Positions 18,196-28,629 of a stretch of DNA of 64,000 bases are shown piece after piece. A program made the translations under genes and the position numbers. Source of the stretch: Roseivivax sp. GX 12232 (lineage in GTDB: Bacteria > Pseudomonadota > Alphaproteobacteria > Rhodobacterales > Rhodobacteraceae); NCBI RefSeq assembly GCF_021272185.1, contig NZ_JAJSEC010000005.1, positions 62,001 through 126,000 of the forward strand, given 5' to 3'. Each line of letters begins with the position of its first letter. The first letter of the stretch is position 1. The notes beneath the pieces were generated by a model that worked only from the letters and a program-made list of their open reading frames with translations, was not told where the DNA came from and searched no databases.

Positions 18196-18667
18196 GGGCG
18201 TGATCCCCGGGGCCATGCGCGTGGGAGTGGTCGTGCCCATGGGTGCGGCCATGGCCATAGGCGCCGCCCTCGGGGGTGAAGGGTTCCTCCACCGCGCGGG
18301 TCTCGGCGCCGAGGCGGGCCAGGAGGTCGGCCATGACGTGGTCGCGCTGGATCAGCAGGCGATGGGCCTCGATCTGGCAGGGCGTGTGGCGGTTGCCGAT
18401 GTGCCAGGCGAGCCGCACGAGGTCGCCGCCTCTGATCTCGAGGAGCGGCTCGGGCGCGGCGGCGATGGTGATCTCGCCCGCCTCGGTCAGAAGCACCCCG
18501 CCGGCGGCGAGCGAGGTGGTCTGCGCGAGGTCGACGAGCAGCGCCCGCCCGTCGTCGAGGCGGATCACCCGGCGACGCAGGAAGCGGCCCTCGTAATCGA
18601 GCGTGACCCGCCCGATCGGGGCGGCATGGGCGTGGTCGTGATAGGCGCGGGCGGTCAGGTCGGTCAT
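18188..18667 (-). CDS. ureE: urease accessory protein UreE (nickel carrier)
   Basis: A 159-residue metallochaperone. The N-terminal peptide-binding domain and the C-terminal metal domain are present: LAWHIGNRHTPCQIE holds the conserved nickel-binding His region. The tail (about 139-159) is His-rich, [20 protein letters not shown], and likely stores nickel. The protein also has HDHAHA near residues 10-15. No good ribosome-binding site is seen before the ATG. A 263-base gap separates it from ureC. Confidence 0.93.
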   Translation of the reverse strand: MTDLTARAYHDHAHAAPIGRVTLDYEGRFLRRRVIRLDDGRALLVDLAQTTSLAAGGVLLTEAGEITIAAAPEPLLEIRGGDLVRLAWHIGNRHTPCQIEAHRLLIQRDHVMADLLARLGAETRAVEEPFTPEGGAYGHGRTHGHDHSHAHGPGDHAHA

Positions 18668-18930
18668 CGGGAGGCTCGGGTTGGGGCTGGGGATTGGGTT
18701 GTGGCGGTTGGCAAACGGTGGGGATCGGTACGGGAGGGTTGGCAAACGGTGGGGGTCGGGGTGGAACAGGTGGTGTGCGGCGGGACGGGCGGTCAGGAGA
18801 AGATCAGAGCGGGGCGTCGGTGTCGGGCTCGAAGCGGGACGGCGGGTTGCGAAGGAACGGCGCGGCGGGTGGCGGATCGGAGCGGGATGGCGCGCGGTCC
18901 ATCCCTCATCAGCCCCCAGCTCCCCCCCGC
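18668..18930. other. ureC-ureE spacer with short direct repeat
   Basis: Unusually long for this otherwise packed operon and G-rich on the plus strand. GTTGGCAAACGGTGGGG occurs at 18707-18723 and again, exactly, at 18738-18754 (31-base period). No gene, terminator or clear promoter was seen. Confidence 0.5.
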
Positions 18931-20643
<1,713 letters not shown>

Positions 20644-20742
20644 GGGCAGAGCCTTCCGTGAGAGACCCCGCGAGCCTTGCCCCGCGCCGGGGGGCTGTCA
20701 AACCGGAGGGCAGCTTCGCAAAGCCCCCACTGAGACGGCAAA

Positions 20743-20774
20743 CGCCTGGCAATATTGGAAAATATCGCCAGGCG
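20743..20774 (-). other. strong hairpin upstream of ureC
   Basis: CGCCTGGCAATATT (20743-20756) pairs with AATATCGCCAGGCG (20761-20774): 14-bp arms, one mismatch and a GGAA loop. It lies 100 bases before the ureC ATG inside the operon and is not followed by a T-run. It may be a processing or stability element that sets ureC level, or a remnant repeat. Confidence 0.6.
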
Positions 20775-20830
20775 CCTGATCGGCCGGGGCACCCCGCGCG
20801 AGGCGGTGTGCCCATTTTTTCAGCAGATGC

Positions 20831-21148
20831 TCAGACCGGCGTCGCGTGGGTGCGGCGCGGCGGCAGGCCGGGCGGCGTCGCGGGCTGGCGGCGGCTGCCG
20901 CGGCGGCGGGCCGGGGTCAGCTCGACCAATCGGGCGCGCTCCAGCGCCTCGGCGCGGGTGGCGCATGGCGCGGTCTCTTCCGACGCCTCCTTCGGCGGCT
21001 CCTTCACCGTCGGGCGGATTCCCCAGACCGCTTCCGCCGACGAGGCCGCCATGGCATCGAACATGATCTGCGACATCTTGATCTGCTGGCTCCAGATCGC
21101 CCCCGACCAGGCGAGCCAGCTGCGTGTCGCATCCATCGCTGTGAACAT
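20831..21148 (-). CDS. hypothetical protein in urease operon, phasin-like N-terminus
   Basis: A 105-residue protein with a good ribosome-binding site (GGGAGG, nine bases before ATG). Residues 1-45 (ATRSWLAWSGAIWSQQIKMS, then QIMFDAMAASSAEAV) form an amphipathic helix pattern with Trp/Met that recalls small phasins. Residues 75-105 are Arg/Pro-rich and basic. I do not recognise a family with certainty. It lies between the DUF1311 gene and ureC. Its role in urea use is unknown. Confidence 0.6.
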   Translation of the reverse strand: MFTAMDATRSWLAWSGAIWSQQIKMSQIMFDAMAASSAEAVWGIRPTVKEPPKEASEETAPCATRAEALERARLVELTPARRRGSRRQPATPPGLPPRRTHATPV

Positions 21149-21243
21149 CCGTCTTATCCTCCCTTTGACGGTGGTTCCCTTCGCGGGGGCGCGGATCGGC
21201 GCCCCCTGCCCCGCGCCGCCCGGGCTGGCGGCGCGCGGCGCTC

Positions 21244-21648
21244 CTATCCGCCGTCGAGGATTTCCCTGAGATCCTCGGTCCGGCGTTCGGTCAGCCGCGC
21301 GAGGCAGCCGAAGCGCAGAAGCGGCTGCATCGAGCCGCCGCGCGCCATGTAGCTTTCCGCCTCGCAGGCCGCGTCGCGGAAGGGGATCCAGGCGCGCTGC
21401 GCCTGGCGCATGGTCTCCTCGGCCGGGGCCGCCCCCTCGGGCAGATATTGGACCCAGCGACGTAACTCGGCGATGACAGCGCGCCAAACGCGGTTCAGCT
21501 CGGCATCGGCGGCGTCATAGGCGCGCGCGGCGCAGAGGTTCATGTCGCGCTGGGTCATGGCATTGGCGCAGTCCACCTCCTGGGCCGGGGCCCGTCCCGG
21601 CAGGAGCGCCGCGACGAACGCGGCCAGGACAAGGCCCGCGCGACGCAT
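21244..21648 (-). CDS. DUF1311/LprI-type secreted protein
   Basis: A 134-residue exported protein with a signal peptide (residues 1-22, ending APAQ). EVDCANAMTQRDMNLCAARAYDAADAELNRVW is the typical DUF1311 start, with paired Cys and the helical LxxxY/W spacing. Two further Cys (AACEAES and RFGCLA) suggest disulfides. LprI of Mycobacterium in this family inhibits lysozyme. Its ATG directly follows the ureB stop (TAGATG), so it is part of the urease transcript, although no link to urease is known. Confidence 0.78.
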   Translation of the reverse strand: MRRAGLVLAAFVAALLPGRAPAQEVDCANAMTQRDMNLCAARAYDAADAELNRVWRAVIAELRRWVQYLPEGAAPAEETMRQAQRAWIPFRDAACEAESYMARGGSMQPLLRFGCLARLTERRTEDLREILDGG

Positions 21649-21954
21649 CTAGAGCGGCCCCATGACCTGGGCGTTGAAGCCGAAGACCCGGCGCGCACCG
21701 GCATAGGGGATCAGCCGCACCTCGCGGCGCTGGCCCGGCTCGAAGCGCACCGCGGTGCCCGCGGCGATGTCGAGCCTGTGGCCGCGCGCGGCGGCGCGGT
21801 CGAAGTCGAGCGCGGGATTGGCCTCGGCGAAATGGTAATGCGAGCCCACCTGCACCGGCCGGTCGCCGGTGTTGGCGACCATGAGGGTGATCGGCACGCG
21901 GCCCTCGTTCAGCGTCAGATCGCCGGGGGCGGTGAGGATCTCTCCGGGGATCAT
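21649..21954 (-). CDS. ureB: urease subunit beta
   Basis: A 101-residue structural subunit. [19 protein letters not shown], then [21 protein letters not shown] and [24 protein letters not shown], are the conserved features of UreB. Its ATG overlaps the stop of the 67-residue gene (ATGA). It packs against UreA and UreC in the (UreABC)3 enzyme. Confidence 0.97.
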   Translation of the reverse strand: MIPGEILTAPGDLTLNEGRVPITLMVANTGDRPVQVGSHYHFAEANPALDFDRAAARGHRLDIAAGTAVRFEPGQRREVRLIPYAGARRVFGFNAQVMGPL

Positions 21955-22154
21955 GGCCGCCCCCGGTACCGGCGCGCGTCGCGGCGCGGCAGGCGCAGCT
22001 CACCCCGGGCGAGCACCCCGGCCAGGGCCAGGACCGCCAGCGCGGCGGTCACCGCAAGCCAGCCCGCGCCGTCGTGAGGGTGCAGATGCGCGCCCTCGTG
22101 GGCAAAGGCGGGACCGGCCAGAAGGGCCGCGGCGGGGATCAGAAGGTGGCGCAT
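21951..22154 (-). CDS. small membrane protein between ureA and ureB
   Basis: A 67-residue protein. Residues 1-17 look like a signal peptide ([15 protein letters not shown]). It is followed by [14 protein letters not shown], a possible metal-binding His cluster, then a membrane segment ([18 protein letters not shown]) and a basic tail. The His-rich start of the mature chain recalls HupE/UreJ proteins, but the chain is far too short. Small genes of this kind occur between ureA and ureB in other Rhodobacterales. A nickel-related role is inference. Confidence 0.7.
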   Translation of the reverse strand: MRHLLIPAAALLAGPAFAHEGAHLHPHDGAGWLAVTAALAVLALAGVLARGELRLPRRDARRYRGRP

Positions 22155-22176
22155 CGTGGTGCTCCTTGCAGGCATA

Positions 22177-22479
22177 CTAGCGGATCGGGTTGTGAACGGT
22201 GACAAGTTTTGTGCCGTCGGGGAAAGTTGCCTCGACCTGCACCTCGTGGATCATCTCGGGCACGCCCGCCATGCATTGCTCGGCGGTCAGGACCTCGGCG
22301 CCGGCCTGCATCATCTCGGCGACGCTGCGGCCGTCGCGGGCGCCCTCGACCACCGCGTCGGTGATGAGCGCGATGGCCTCGGGGTGGTTGAGTTTCACGC
22401 CGCGCGCGAGGCGGCGGCGGGCCACCTCGGCGGCCATGGAGACAAGCAGCTTGTCCTTTTCGCGGGGGGTCAGATTCAT
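22177..22479 (-). CDS. ureA: urease subunit gamma
   Basis: A 100-residue structural subunit. [39 protein letters not shown] and [18 protein letters not shown], with VHNPIR at the C-terminus, are diagnostic. It lies four bases after ureD and 22 bases before the small membrane protein gene. Confidence 0.97.
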   Translation of the reverse strand: MNLTPREKDKLLVSMAAEVARRRLARGVKLNHPEAIALITDAVVEGARDGRSVAEMMQAGAEVLTAEQCMAGVPEMIHEVQVEATFPDGTKLVTVHNPIR

Positions 22480-22483
22480 CGTC

Positions 22484-23323
22484 TCACAGCATCCAGGGTC
22501 GGGGAAGATCGGCCGCGCAGGCGTCGCGCAGCAAGGGCAGAAGCGTGTGGCGCAGCTCGAAGCCGTCGGGGGCCAGAACGCGCGCGACCACCAGTCCAGG
22601 CAGGGGGGAGGAGATCCCCGCCGTGACCGGCAGCCGCGCCCGGAGCGCCGGGAGTTGCCCCTCGGCGCCCGGTGCCGCGATGACCAGGGTGGCCATCGCA
22701 CGGGCTCCGTCGGCGACGCCGGGCCGGGCCAGGGCTGCGGCGGCATCGCCACTCAGCGCCAGGCGGTCGGCATGGATCAGCGCGCCGCCGCGGCGAATGT
22801 CGATGCGGTCGCGCAGGGCCAGGCGGCGGACCTCCTCGCCCATGGCCGCGCGTCCGAAGATCAGCGTCTCGACCCCGAGGAAGCGCGCGTCCTCGGCCAT
22901 CTCGACGCTCAGGCGCCGGTCGAGCGCGGCGCCGTCGAAGAGGATCGTCTCCTGCGGCAGCCAGTCGAGCCGCGCGCCGGGCGCCAGCGTCAGCCGCGTC
23001 TCGACCCGGCCCGGCGCGGGGCCCTGCGCGCGGTAGATCCGCTCCGCCGCCTGGCTGGTCAGCGTCAGATGCGCGCCCGCCTCGGCCCCGGCCTCGAGCG
23101 TGAAGGCGTCGCCCCCGGTGATCCCGCCCGCGGTGTTGAGCCAGGTCGCCGAAAGCGCCCCGCCCGCCCCATGCGGGAAGAGCAGCCGCAGCGACCCCTC
23201 CTGCCGAAGCGCGGCGATCCGGCTGGCCCCGGCGCGCAGCCGCGCGGTGATCCGCGCCCGGCCACGGGCCCGCTGCCGGGCCGGTCCCGGGGCGTCATCT
23301 GCCAGATCGTAGGGAATCGTCAC
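22484..23323 (-). CDS. ureD: urease accessory protein UreD
   Basis: About 279 residues. UreD is the scaffold that docks UreF and UreG onto apo-urease. [26 protein letters not shown] is the family signature (given here in the order seen, near residues 50-75), and [12 protein letters not shown] is also conserved. Two GTG starts are possible. 23323 leaves about 20 residues before the conserved RARGRARI strand, as usual, with GGGGTGA upstream. 23425 would add 34 poorly conserved residues. It is the first ure gene, 160 bases after trmO. Confidence 0.88.
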   Translation of the reverse strand: MTIPYDLADDAPGPARQRARGRARITARLRAGASRIAALRQEGSLRLLFPHGAGGALSATWLNTAGGITGGDAFTLEAGAEAGAHLTLTSQAAERIYRAQGPAPGRVETRLTLAPGARLDWLPQETILFDGAALDRRLSVEMAEDARFLGVETLIFGRAAMGEEVRRLALRDRIDIRRGGALIHADRLALSGDAAAALARPGVADGARAMATLVIAAPGAEGQLPALRARLPVTAGISSPLPGLVVARVLAPDGFELRHTLLPLLRDACAADLPRPWML

Positions 23324-23485
23324 GCTCCAAAAGTCACCCCGAAAGCTGAGCGCGCCCGGCGCGGCGGTTGCAAGCGCGGGCACCCCGCCCGGGGGGCCTG
23401 TGGCAAATTCACAAGGACGCTGCACAAAAAACAGTCAGAGCGGGGGGACCGGTGGGGCGCGGGCGGGCGGTGCCGCGCGCGGGGT

Positions 23486-23962
23486 TCAGCCCTCCACGCC
23501 GGGTTTCGGCGGCGCGGGCGGGCTGTAGGCGCAGGCCTCGGGCTTGATGTCGAGAAGCGGCGTGCCGTCGATGCAATCGAGCCCGCGGACCAGCAGCGCC
23601 GCGCCCTCGCGGCCCACCAGCCGCACCCGCGACAGGCCGATCGGATTGGGCCGCACCGGCGAGCGCAGCGAGAAGGTGCCGCGCAGCGCCCCGTCCGATT
23701 TCGGGCTTTGCGTGACCAGGTCGCGGCGCGAGCGATCGAGCCAGTAAAGCACGTCGAGGGCTTGATAATTCTCCAAACCGTCAAGCGCCGGGACCCAGGC
23801 CTCGTCGAGCTCGAGCCGGCAGAGCGGCCCGTCGGGCACGCCCTGGCGCGGACAGTCGGCGCGGGTGGCAAAGGGCGTGCGGCAGCGCCCGATGAAATAG
23901 AGCCCCGCCGAGGGCACCTCGGGCAGCTCCGCGGTGGTTTCGCCGGGCCGGATCTCGGTCAT
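23486..23962 (-). CDS. trmO: tRNA (t6A37) N6-methyltransferase TrmO
   Basis: A 158-residue TsaA/TrmO-fold protein that methylates threonylcarbamoyl-adenosine 37 of tRNA-Thr using SAM. The family signature RSPVRPNPIGLSRVRL is at about residues 100-115, and LDCIDGTPLLDIKP follows. The N-terminus YFIGRCRTPFATRADCPRQG is standard. It lies upstream of ureD on the same strand and may share a transcript, but the 160-base gap argues for a separate urease promoter. Confidence 0.88.
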   Translation of the reverse strand: MTEIRPGETTAELPEVPSAGLYFIGRCRTPFATRADCPRQGVPDGPLCRLELDEAWVPALDGLENYQALDVLYWLDRSRRDLVTQSPKSDGALRGTFSLRSPVRPNPIGLSRVRLVGREGAALLVRGLDCIDGTPLLDIKPEACAYSPPAPPKPGVEG

Positions 23963-24307
23963 CTCAGCGCCTTTTTTCTGCCATCTGTCCTGTCTAGCGT
24001 GATCGAAACGCCCCGGTCCATCCAGGATCGGACCGGCACCTGATCCGGACTCACAGTCCGAGCCCCGCGGCTAGATCAATTTCCGCGAATATGTCCTTGC
24101 ATTTAAATACATTGACCTAACGGCAGCGCATCGGCTTGCTGCGCGCGATATCGGCGCATCAGGTTTCTTAGTGCCTTTGGTTAACGAGTTTCCCCCTTCC
24201 CTCCGCAGCGGGGGGAAGGGGGCATATCACAGACCCCTGCCCGCTTGCTCCGCGCCCCCCGCCGCCGCATAGTCCGCCCCGGAGCGATCAGGGGGATAGC
24301 GGCTCGG
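23963..24307. other. divergent intergenic region
   Basis: About 345 bases without a gene, AT-richer than most of the window in its centre (TTGCATTTAAATACATTGACC at 24095-24115 is a likely promoter or operator zone). A stable hairpin at 24191-24221 (CCCCCTTCC ... GGAAGGGGG) lies in the leader of the HTH gene. No riboswitch class was recognised. Confidence 0.45.
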
Positions 24308-25174
24308 ATGCCCGAATTTCTGACGGTGCGGGAACTCGCCGAACTACTGCGGATCAAGGAGCGGAAGGTCTACGACCTGGCCGCCTCGGGGGCCGTGCCC
24401 TGCGCCAAGGTCACCGGCAAGCTGCTGTTTCCCGAGGACGAAGTGCGCGCCTGGATCGCCGGGGGCCGCTCGGGTCCCGCGCCCGAACGCCCGGCGCCGC
24501 CGCCGGTCTTCCTTGGCAGCCACGACCCGCTTCTGGAATGGGCGCTGCGGCAGTCGGGCGCGGGGCTCGCGACGCTTTTCGACGGTTCGGGCGCGGGGCT
24601 CCGGCGCTTCCTGCGCGGCGAGGGCCTGGCCGCGGGGCTGCATCTGCCGGGCCCCGGGGGCCGCTGGAACATCCCCGCTGTCGAGGCCGAGGCCGCCCGC
24701 ACCGACGCCGTGCTGATCGCCTTCGCGCGCCGCCAGCGCGGGCTGATCCTGCGCCCCGGCATGGCGAAGGGAACGCGCGGGCTCGAGGCCCTGCCCGACC
24801 TCTGGATCGCGCCGCGCCCCGAGACCACCGGCAGCGAGAAGCTCTTTGCCACGCTCCTGGCCGAGGCCGGCCTCGACCCCGCCCGGCTGATGCGCACCGG
24901 CACCGCCCAGAGCGAGGAGGACGCCGTCTTCGCGGTGAAACACGAAGAGGCCGACACGACCTTCGGCCTCGAGGCGCTGGCACGGACGCATGGGCTCGAT
25001 TTCCTGCCGCTGGCCGAGGAACGCTTCGACCTGCTGGTCGACCGCCGCGCCGCCTTCGAGCCGCCGCTGCAGGCGCTGTTCGAGGTGATGCGCTCCGAAG
25101 CCTTCCGCGCCCACGCCGCGCAGCTCGCGGGCTACGACGTCCGCGAGGCTGGCACGGTGCGCTGGAACGCGTGA
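24308..25174 (+). CDS. HTH regulator fused to PBP-type ligand domain
   Basis: A 288-residue one-component regulator. Residues 1-50 form an excisionase/MerR-type winged helix (FLTVRELAELLRIKERKVYD, FPEDEVRAWI). Residues 68-288 resemble the periplasmic-binding-protein-like domain found at the C-terminus of some MoeA proteins: LLEWALRQSGAGLATLFDGS, IPAVEAEAARTDAVLIAFARRQRGLI. Relatives are thought to sense molybdate, tungstate or a similar small ligand. The start is ATG at 24308. It is divergent from trmO and convergent with the ABC transporter genes; it may control either, which is unproven. Confidence 0.75.
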   Translation: MPEFLTVRELAELLRIKERKVYDLAASGAVPCAKVTGKLLFPEDEVRAWIAGGRSGPAPERPAPPPVFLGSHDPLLEWALRQSGAGLATLFDGSGAGLRRFLRGEGLAAGLHLPGPGGRWNIPAVEAEAARTDAVLIAFARRQRGLILRPGMAKGTRGLEALPDLWIAPRPETTGSEKLFATLLAEAGLDPARLMRTGTAQSEEDAVFAVKHEEADTTFGLEALARTHGLDFLPLAEERFDLLVDRRAAFEPPLQALFEVMRSEAFRAHAAQLAGYDVREAGTVRWNA

Positions 25175-25296
25175 GGGTGGGGGGCGGAAGTCAGTGCTAG
25201 GGCGTAAGCCCTTGATTTAAAGCCGGACCTCAGGCTCTCCCGCCACCCTCTGGGCTTGCTTTCAAAACAGCCATCAACGCCAGATCCCCCGCCCCC

Positions 25297-25998
25297 TCAC
25301 ACAGCCAGGTGCCGCGCCGTGACCTCGGGGGCGGCATCGAGCTCCGCGAAGCTGCCCTCGAAGACCACCCGGCCGTGGTCGATCACCGCCACGCGGTCGG
25401 CCACGGCGCGGGCGAAGGGCAGCGACTGTTCGGACAGAAGGATGCTCAGCCCCGCCCGCTTCAGCCGCAGGATCGCGCGGGCCATCTCGGTCACGATCAC
25501 CGGGGCGATGCCCTCGGAGGGCTCGTCGAGCAAGAGGCAGGCGGGGTTGCCCATCAGCGTCCGGGCGATGGTCAGCATCTGCTGCTCCCCACCCGACAGC
25601 GCCTTGCCGCGCGCCTCGGCGCGTTCGGCGAGGTTCGGGAACAGCTCGAAGAGCGCCTCTTCCTGCCAGTGCGGCAGCCCCTCGCGCGGCTTCTGGCGCC
25701 CGGTCTCGAGGTTCTCGCGCACGGTGAGCTGGGTGAAGATGCGCCGCTCCTCGGGGACATAGCCGAGCCCGGCGCGGGCGACGCGATAGGCGGGCCAGCC
25801 GGTGATCTCCTGCCCGTTGAGCCTCACCGAACCGCGCGCCAAGGGCAGCATCTGCATCGCCGCCTTGAGCGTCGTGGTCTTGCCCGCGCCATTGCGCCCC
25901 AGAAGCGCCACCACCTCGCCGCGGCCGAGCCGCAGGGACAGGCCCTGCAGCACCTGCGCCTTGCCGTAGAAGACCTCTGCGCCCGCGATCTCAAGCAT
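25297..25998 (-). CDS. branched-chain-amino-acid-type ABC transporter ATPase (LivF)
   Basis: A 233-residue ATPase of the LivF type. Walker A is GRNGAGKTTTLKA, and the LivF-like VPEERRIFTQLTVRENL, LSGGEQQML and LLLDEPSEGIAP follow. It overlaps the preceding LivG-like gene by eight bases. With the fused permease and binding protein it forms a complete HAAT-family importer. The substrate may be an amino acid, amide, urea or another small organic molecule, and cannot be told from sequence. Confidence 0.92.
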   Translation of the reverse strand: MLEIAGAEVFYGKAQVLQGLSLRLGRGEVVALLGRNGAGKTTTLKAAMQMLPLARGSVRLNGQEITGWPAYRVARAGLGYVPEERRIFTQLTVRENLETGRQKPREGLPHWQEEALFELFPNLAERAEARGKALSGGEQQMLTIARTLMGNPACLLLDEPSEGIAPVIVTEMARAILRLKRAGLSILLSEQSLPFARAVADRVAVIDHGRVVFEGSFAELDAAPEVTARHLAV

Positions 25999-26761
25999 CG
26001 GCCAGCGCCTCCGGGTCGAGCCCCCCGCCCAGGTAGACCTCGCGGACGCGCGGATCGGCGCGCACCGCCTCGGGCGCGCCTTCGGCGATCAGCGCGCCGC
26101 GGTCGAGCACCATGATCCGCTCGGCATGGCCGAAGACCACGTCCATGTCGTGTTCGGTGAAAAGGATCGTCATGCCGGTCTCGCGGGCGATGCGGGTCAC
26201 CGTCTGCATGAGCTCGCCGCGCTCGCCCGCGGCCATGCCCGCAGTGGGCTCGTCCATGAGCAGGAGCCGCGGTTCCAGCGCCAGCGCGATGGCCAGCTCC
26301 AGCCGCTTCAGATCGCCATAGGCCAGAATCGCGGCGGGCCGCTCGGCGACCTCGGCCAGGCCCACCGTCTCGAGCAGCGCCTGCGCCTCGGCGCGGTAGA
26401 GCCGGGTGGCGAAGCCGCGCAGGCTCAGCCCCCGGCGGCGATGCGCCAGAAGCGCGGTCTGCACGTTCTCGATCACCCGCATCGAGGCCCAGGTGCCGGT
26501 GATCTGGAAGGTCCGCCCGACGCCCCACCGGGCGATGCGCGCCGGGCTCAGCCCGGTGATCCGCCGCCCGTCGAAACGCGCCTCGCCTTCGGTGGGGCGG
26601 GTCTCGCCCATGAGCATGCGGAAGAGCGTCGACTTGCCCGCCCCGTTGGGCCCGATCAGCGCCTGGATGTCGCCGGGCGCGAGGGCGAAGCTCACCCCGT
26701 CGACCGCGCGCAGGGCGCCGTAGTGGCGCGACAGGCCCCGGACCTCGAGCAGCGCGCTCAT
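25991..26761 (-). CDS. branched-chain-amino-acid-type ABC transporter ATPase (LivG)
   Basis: A 256-residue ATPase of the LivG type, with Walker A GPNGAGKSTLF, the VGRTFQITGTWASMRVIENV Q-loop region, a degenerate signature ILAYGDLKRLELA (YGD instead of SGG), Walker B LLLMDEPTAGM and the switch EHDMDVVF. Its ATG overlaps the stop of the fused permease (ATGA). The YGDLKRLEIA variant of the signature is normal for the LivG class. Confidence 0.92.
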   Translation of the reverse strand: MSALLEVRGLSRHYGALRAVDGVSFALAPGDIQALIGPNGAGKSTLFRMLMGETRPTEGEARFDGRRITGLSPARIARWGVGRTFQITGTWASMRVIENVQTALLAHRRRGLSLRGFATRLYRAEAQALLETVGLAEVAERPAAILAYGDLKRLELAIALALEPRLLLMDEPTAGMAAGERGELMQTVTRIARETGMTILFTEHDMDVVFGHAERIMVLDRGALIAEGAPEAVRADPRVREVYLGGGLDPEALADA

Positions 26762-28596
26762 GGCCGCACCCGCGCCCAGAGCGCCCGCGCGGTGCCGACC
26801 AGCCCCTGCGGCGCCAGCGTCACGATGAAGAGCACCACCAGCCCCAGCGCCAGGCGCCAGTAGTCGAAGCGGGTCAGCCAGTCGACGCCGGCCTCGAAGA
26901 CCGCGCCGCCGACCCAGCCGCCCGAGAGCGTCTTCACCCCGCCCAGGAACACCACGATCAGCGCGTCGAAGCTGCGGGCGATCTCGAGCTCGTTGGGAAA
27001 GACCGAGCCCTTGGCGAAGACGAAGAGCCCGCCGGCGAGCCCGGCCATGGCGCCCGCGAAGGTGAAGGCCGCCCATTGCAGCGCGCGGGTGTCGAAGCCG
27101 GTGGCCGCCGCCCGGGGGGCGTTGTCGCGGGCCGCGCGCAGCGCGTAGCCGAAGGGCGCATGGGCGGCGTGGCGCAGCGTCAGGATGCCGCCGACCGAAA
27201 GCGCGAAGGACAGCAGGTAGAAGACCGTGTTGCTGTCGGCCCAGCGCGCGGGCCAGATGCCGATCAGCCCGTCCGAGCCGCCGGTCACCCCGGCCCATTG
27301 CCAGACCAGCGACCAGAGGAGCTGCGCGAAGGCCAGCGTCAGCATGGCGAAATAGACCCCGCTGGCGCGGAGCGCGACAAAGCCGATGCCCAGCGCCAGC
27401 CCGCCCGCGATCAGCGGCGCGAGCAGGAGCGCCAGCTCCATCGGCGCACCTGCGTGCCGCACCAGGAGCGCCGCGGCATAGGCCCCGCCGCCGTAGAAGG
27501 CCGCGTGGCCGAAGCTCACCAGCCCCGCCTGGCCCAAGAGGAAGTGCAGCGAGGCGGCGAAGAGGCAGAAGATCGCGATGTCGGTGGCCAGGACCAGCGC
27601 GAAGGGCGAGCCGTAGACCGGCAGCGCCGCCAGCGCGGCGAGCGCCATCCCGACCAGGAGGCGCATCCTGGCCGAGGCCGGGGCGATCGGGTCCTCAGGC
27701 GGGCCGACCTGGCCCAGCTCTCCGGCCACCTCCTCGCGGCCCAGAAGCCCGAAGGGCCGCCACATCAAGACCGCGACCATGACCACGAAGGTCAGCGCCA
27801 GGGTCGATTGCGGCAGGTAGCTGACCCCGAAGACCCCGACCACCGAGATCAGCACCGAGGCCAGGTAGGCCCCGGGCAGCGAGCCCATGCCGCCCACCAC
27901 CACGACCACGAAGACCGAGGTCAGGATGGTGAAATCCATCAGGAGGTCCGCCCCGCCCCTGGGCAGCTGCAGCGCGCCGCCGAGGCCCGCCAGCGCGCAG
28001 CCCAGCGCGAAGGTCGCGGTGAAGAGCCAGCGCTGGTTCACGCCCAGCGCGCCGACCATCTCGCGGTCCTGGGTGGCGGCGCGCACCAGGATGCCGAAGC
28101 GCGTGCGGGTGATCAGCGCCCAGAGCGCCAGCGCCACCAGCGGCGTCAGCGCGATCAGCGCGAGGTCGTATTTCGGCACCGGCTCGCCGAGGATGCGGAC
28201 CACCCCGCGCAGCCCCGGGGCGCGCGGGCCCAGAAGGTCCTCGGGGCCCCAGATCATCAGCGCCAGGTCCTGCACGATCAGGATCACCCCGAAGGTGGCG
28301 ACCAGCTGGAAGAGCTCGGGCGCGGCATAGACCCGGCGCAGGATCACGATCTCGACCAGCGCGCCGATCAGCCCGACGCCGAGCCACGCCAGCAGGATCG
28401 CCCCCCAGAAGCCGAAGCTGCCCGGCAGCACCTGCATCAGGCTCCAGCCCAGGTAGGCCCCGAGCATGTAGAAGGAGCCATGGGCGAAGTTCACGATCCG
28501 GGTGACGCCGAAGATCAGCGACAGGCCCGAGGCGACCATGAAGAGCGCCCCGGCATTGGCAAGCCCGGTCAGGATCTGCGCGAGGATCAGGCCCAT
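26758..28596 (-). CDS. fused LivH-LivM-type ABC permease
   Basis: A 612-residue membrane protein combining both permeases of a HAAT importer. Residues 1-285 are LivH-like (GLSLIFGVTRIVNFAHGSFY, GGMGSLPGAYLASVLI). A hydrophilic linker at 286-310 follows. Residues 311-612 are LivM-like (LLGQAGLVSFGHAAFYGGGA, ARDNAPRAAATGFDT). In most genomes these are two adjacent genes; here there is one continuous frame. The fusion fixes a 1:1 ratio. It lies 33 bases after the binding-protein gene. Confidence 0.9.
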   Translation of the reverse strand: MGLILAQILTGLANAGALFMVASGLSLIFGVTRIVNFAHGSFYMLGAYLGWSLMQVLPGSFGFWGAILLAWLGVGLIGALVEIVILRRVYAAPELFQLVATFGVILIVQDLALMIWGPEDLLGPRAPGLRGVVRILGEPVPKYDLALIALTPLVALALWALITRTRFGILVRAATQDREMVGALGVNQRWLFTATFALGCALAGLGGALQLPRGGADLLMDFTILTSVFVVVVVGGMGSLPGAYLASVLISVVGVFGVSYLPQSTLALTFVVMVAVLMWRPFGLLGREEVAGELGQVGPPEDPIAPASARMRLLVGMALAALAALPVYGSPFALVLATDIAIFCLFAASLHFLLGQAGLVSFGHAAFYGGGAYAAALLVRHAGAPMELALLLAPLIAGGLALGIGFVALRASGVYFAMLTLAFAQLLWSLVWQWAGVTGGSDGLIGIWPARWADSNTVFYLLSFALSVGGILTLRHAAHAPFGYALRAARDNAPRAAATGFDTRALQWAAFTFAGAMAGLAGGLFVFAKGSVFPNELEIARSFDALIVVFLGGVKTLSGGWVGGAVFEAGVDWLTRFDYWRLALGLVVLFIVTLAPQGLVGTARALWARVRP

Positions 28597-28629
28597 CGGG
28601 GGGTGTCCCTTCGGCCAGGAGGCGGGGGG

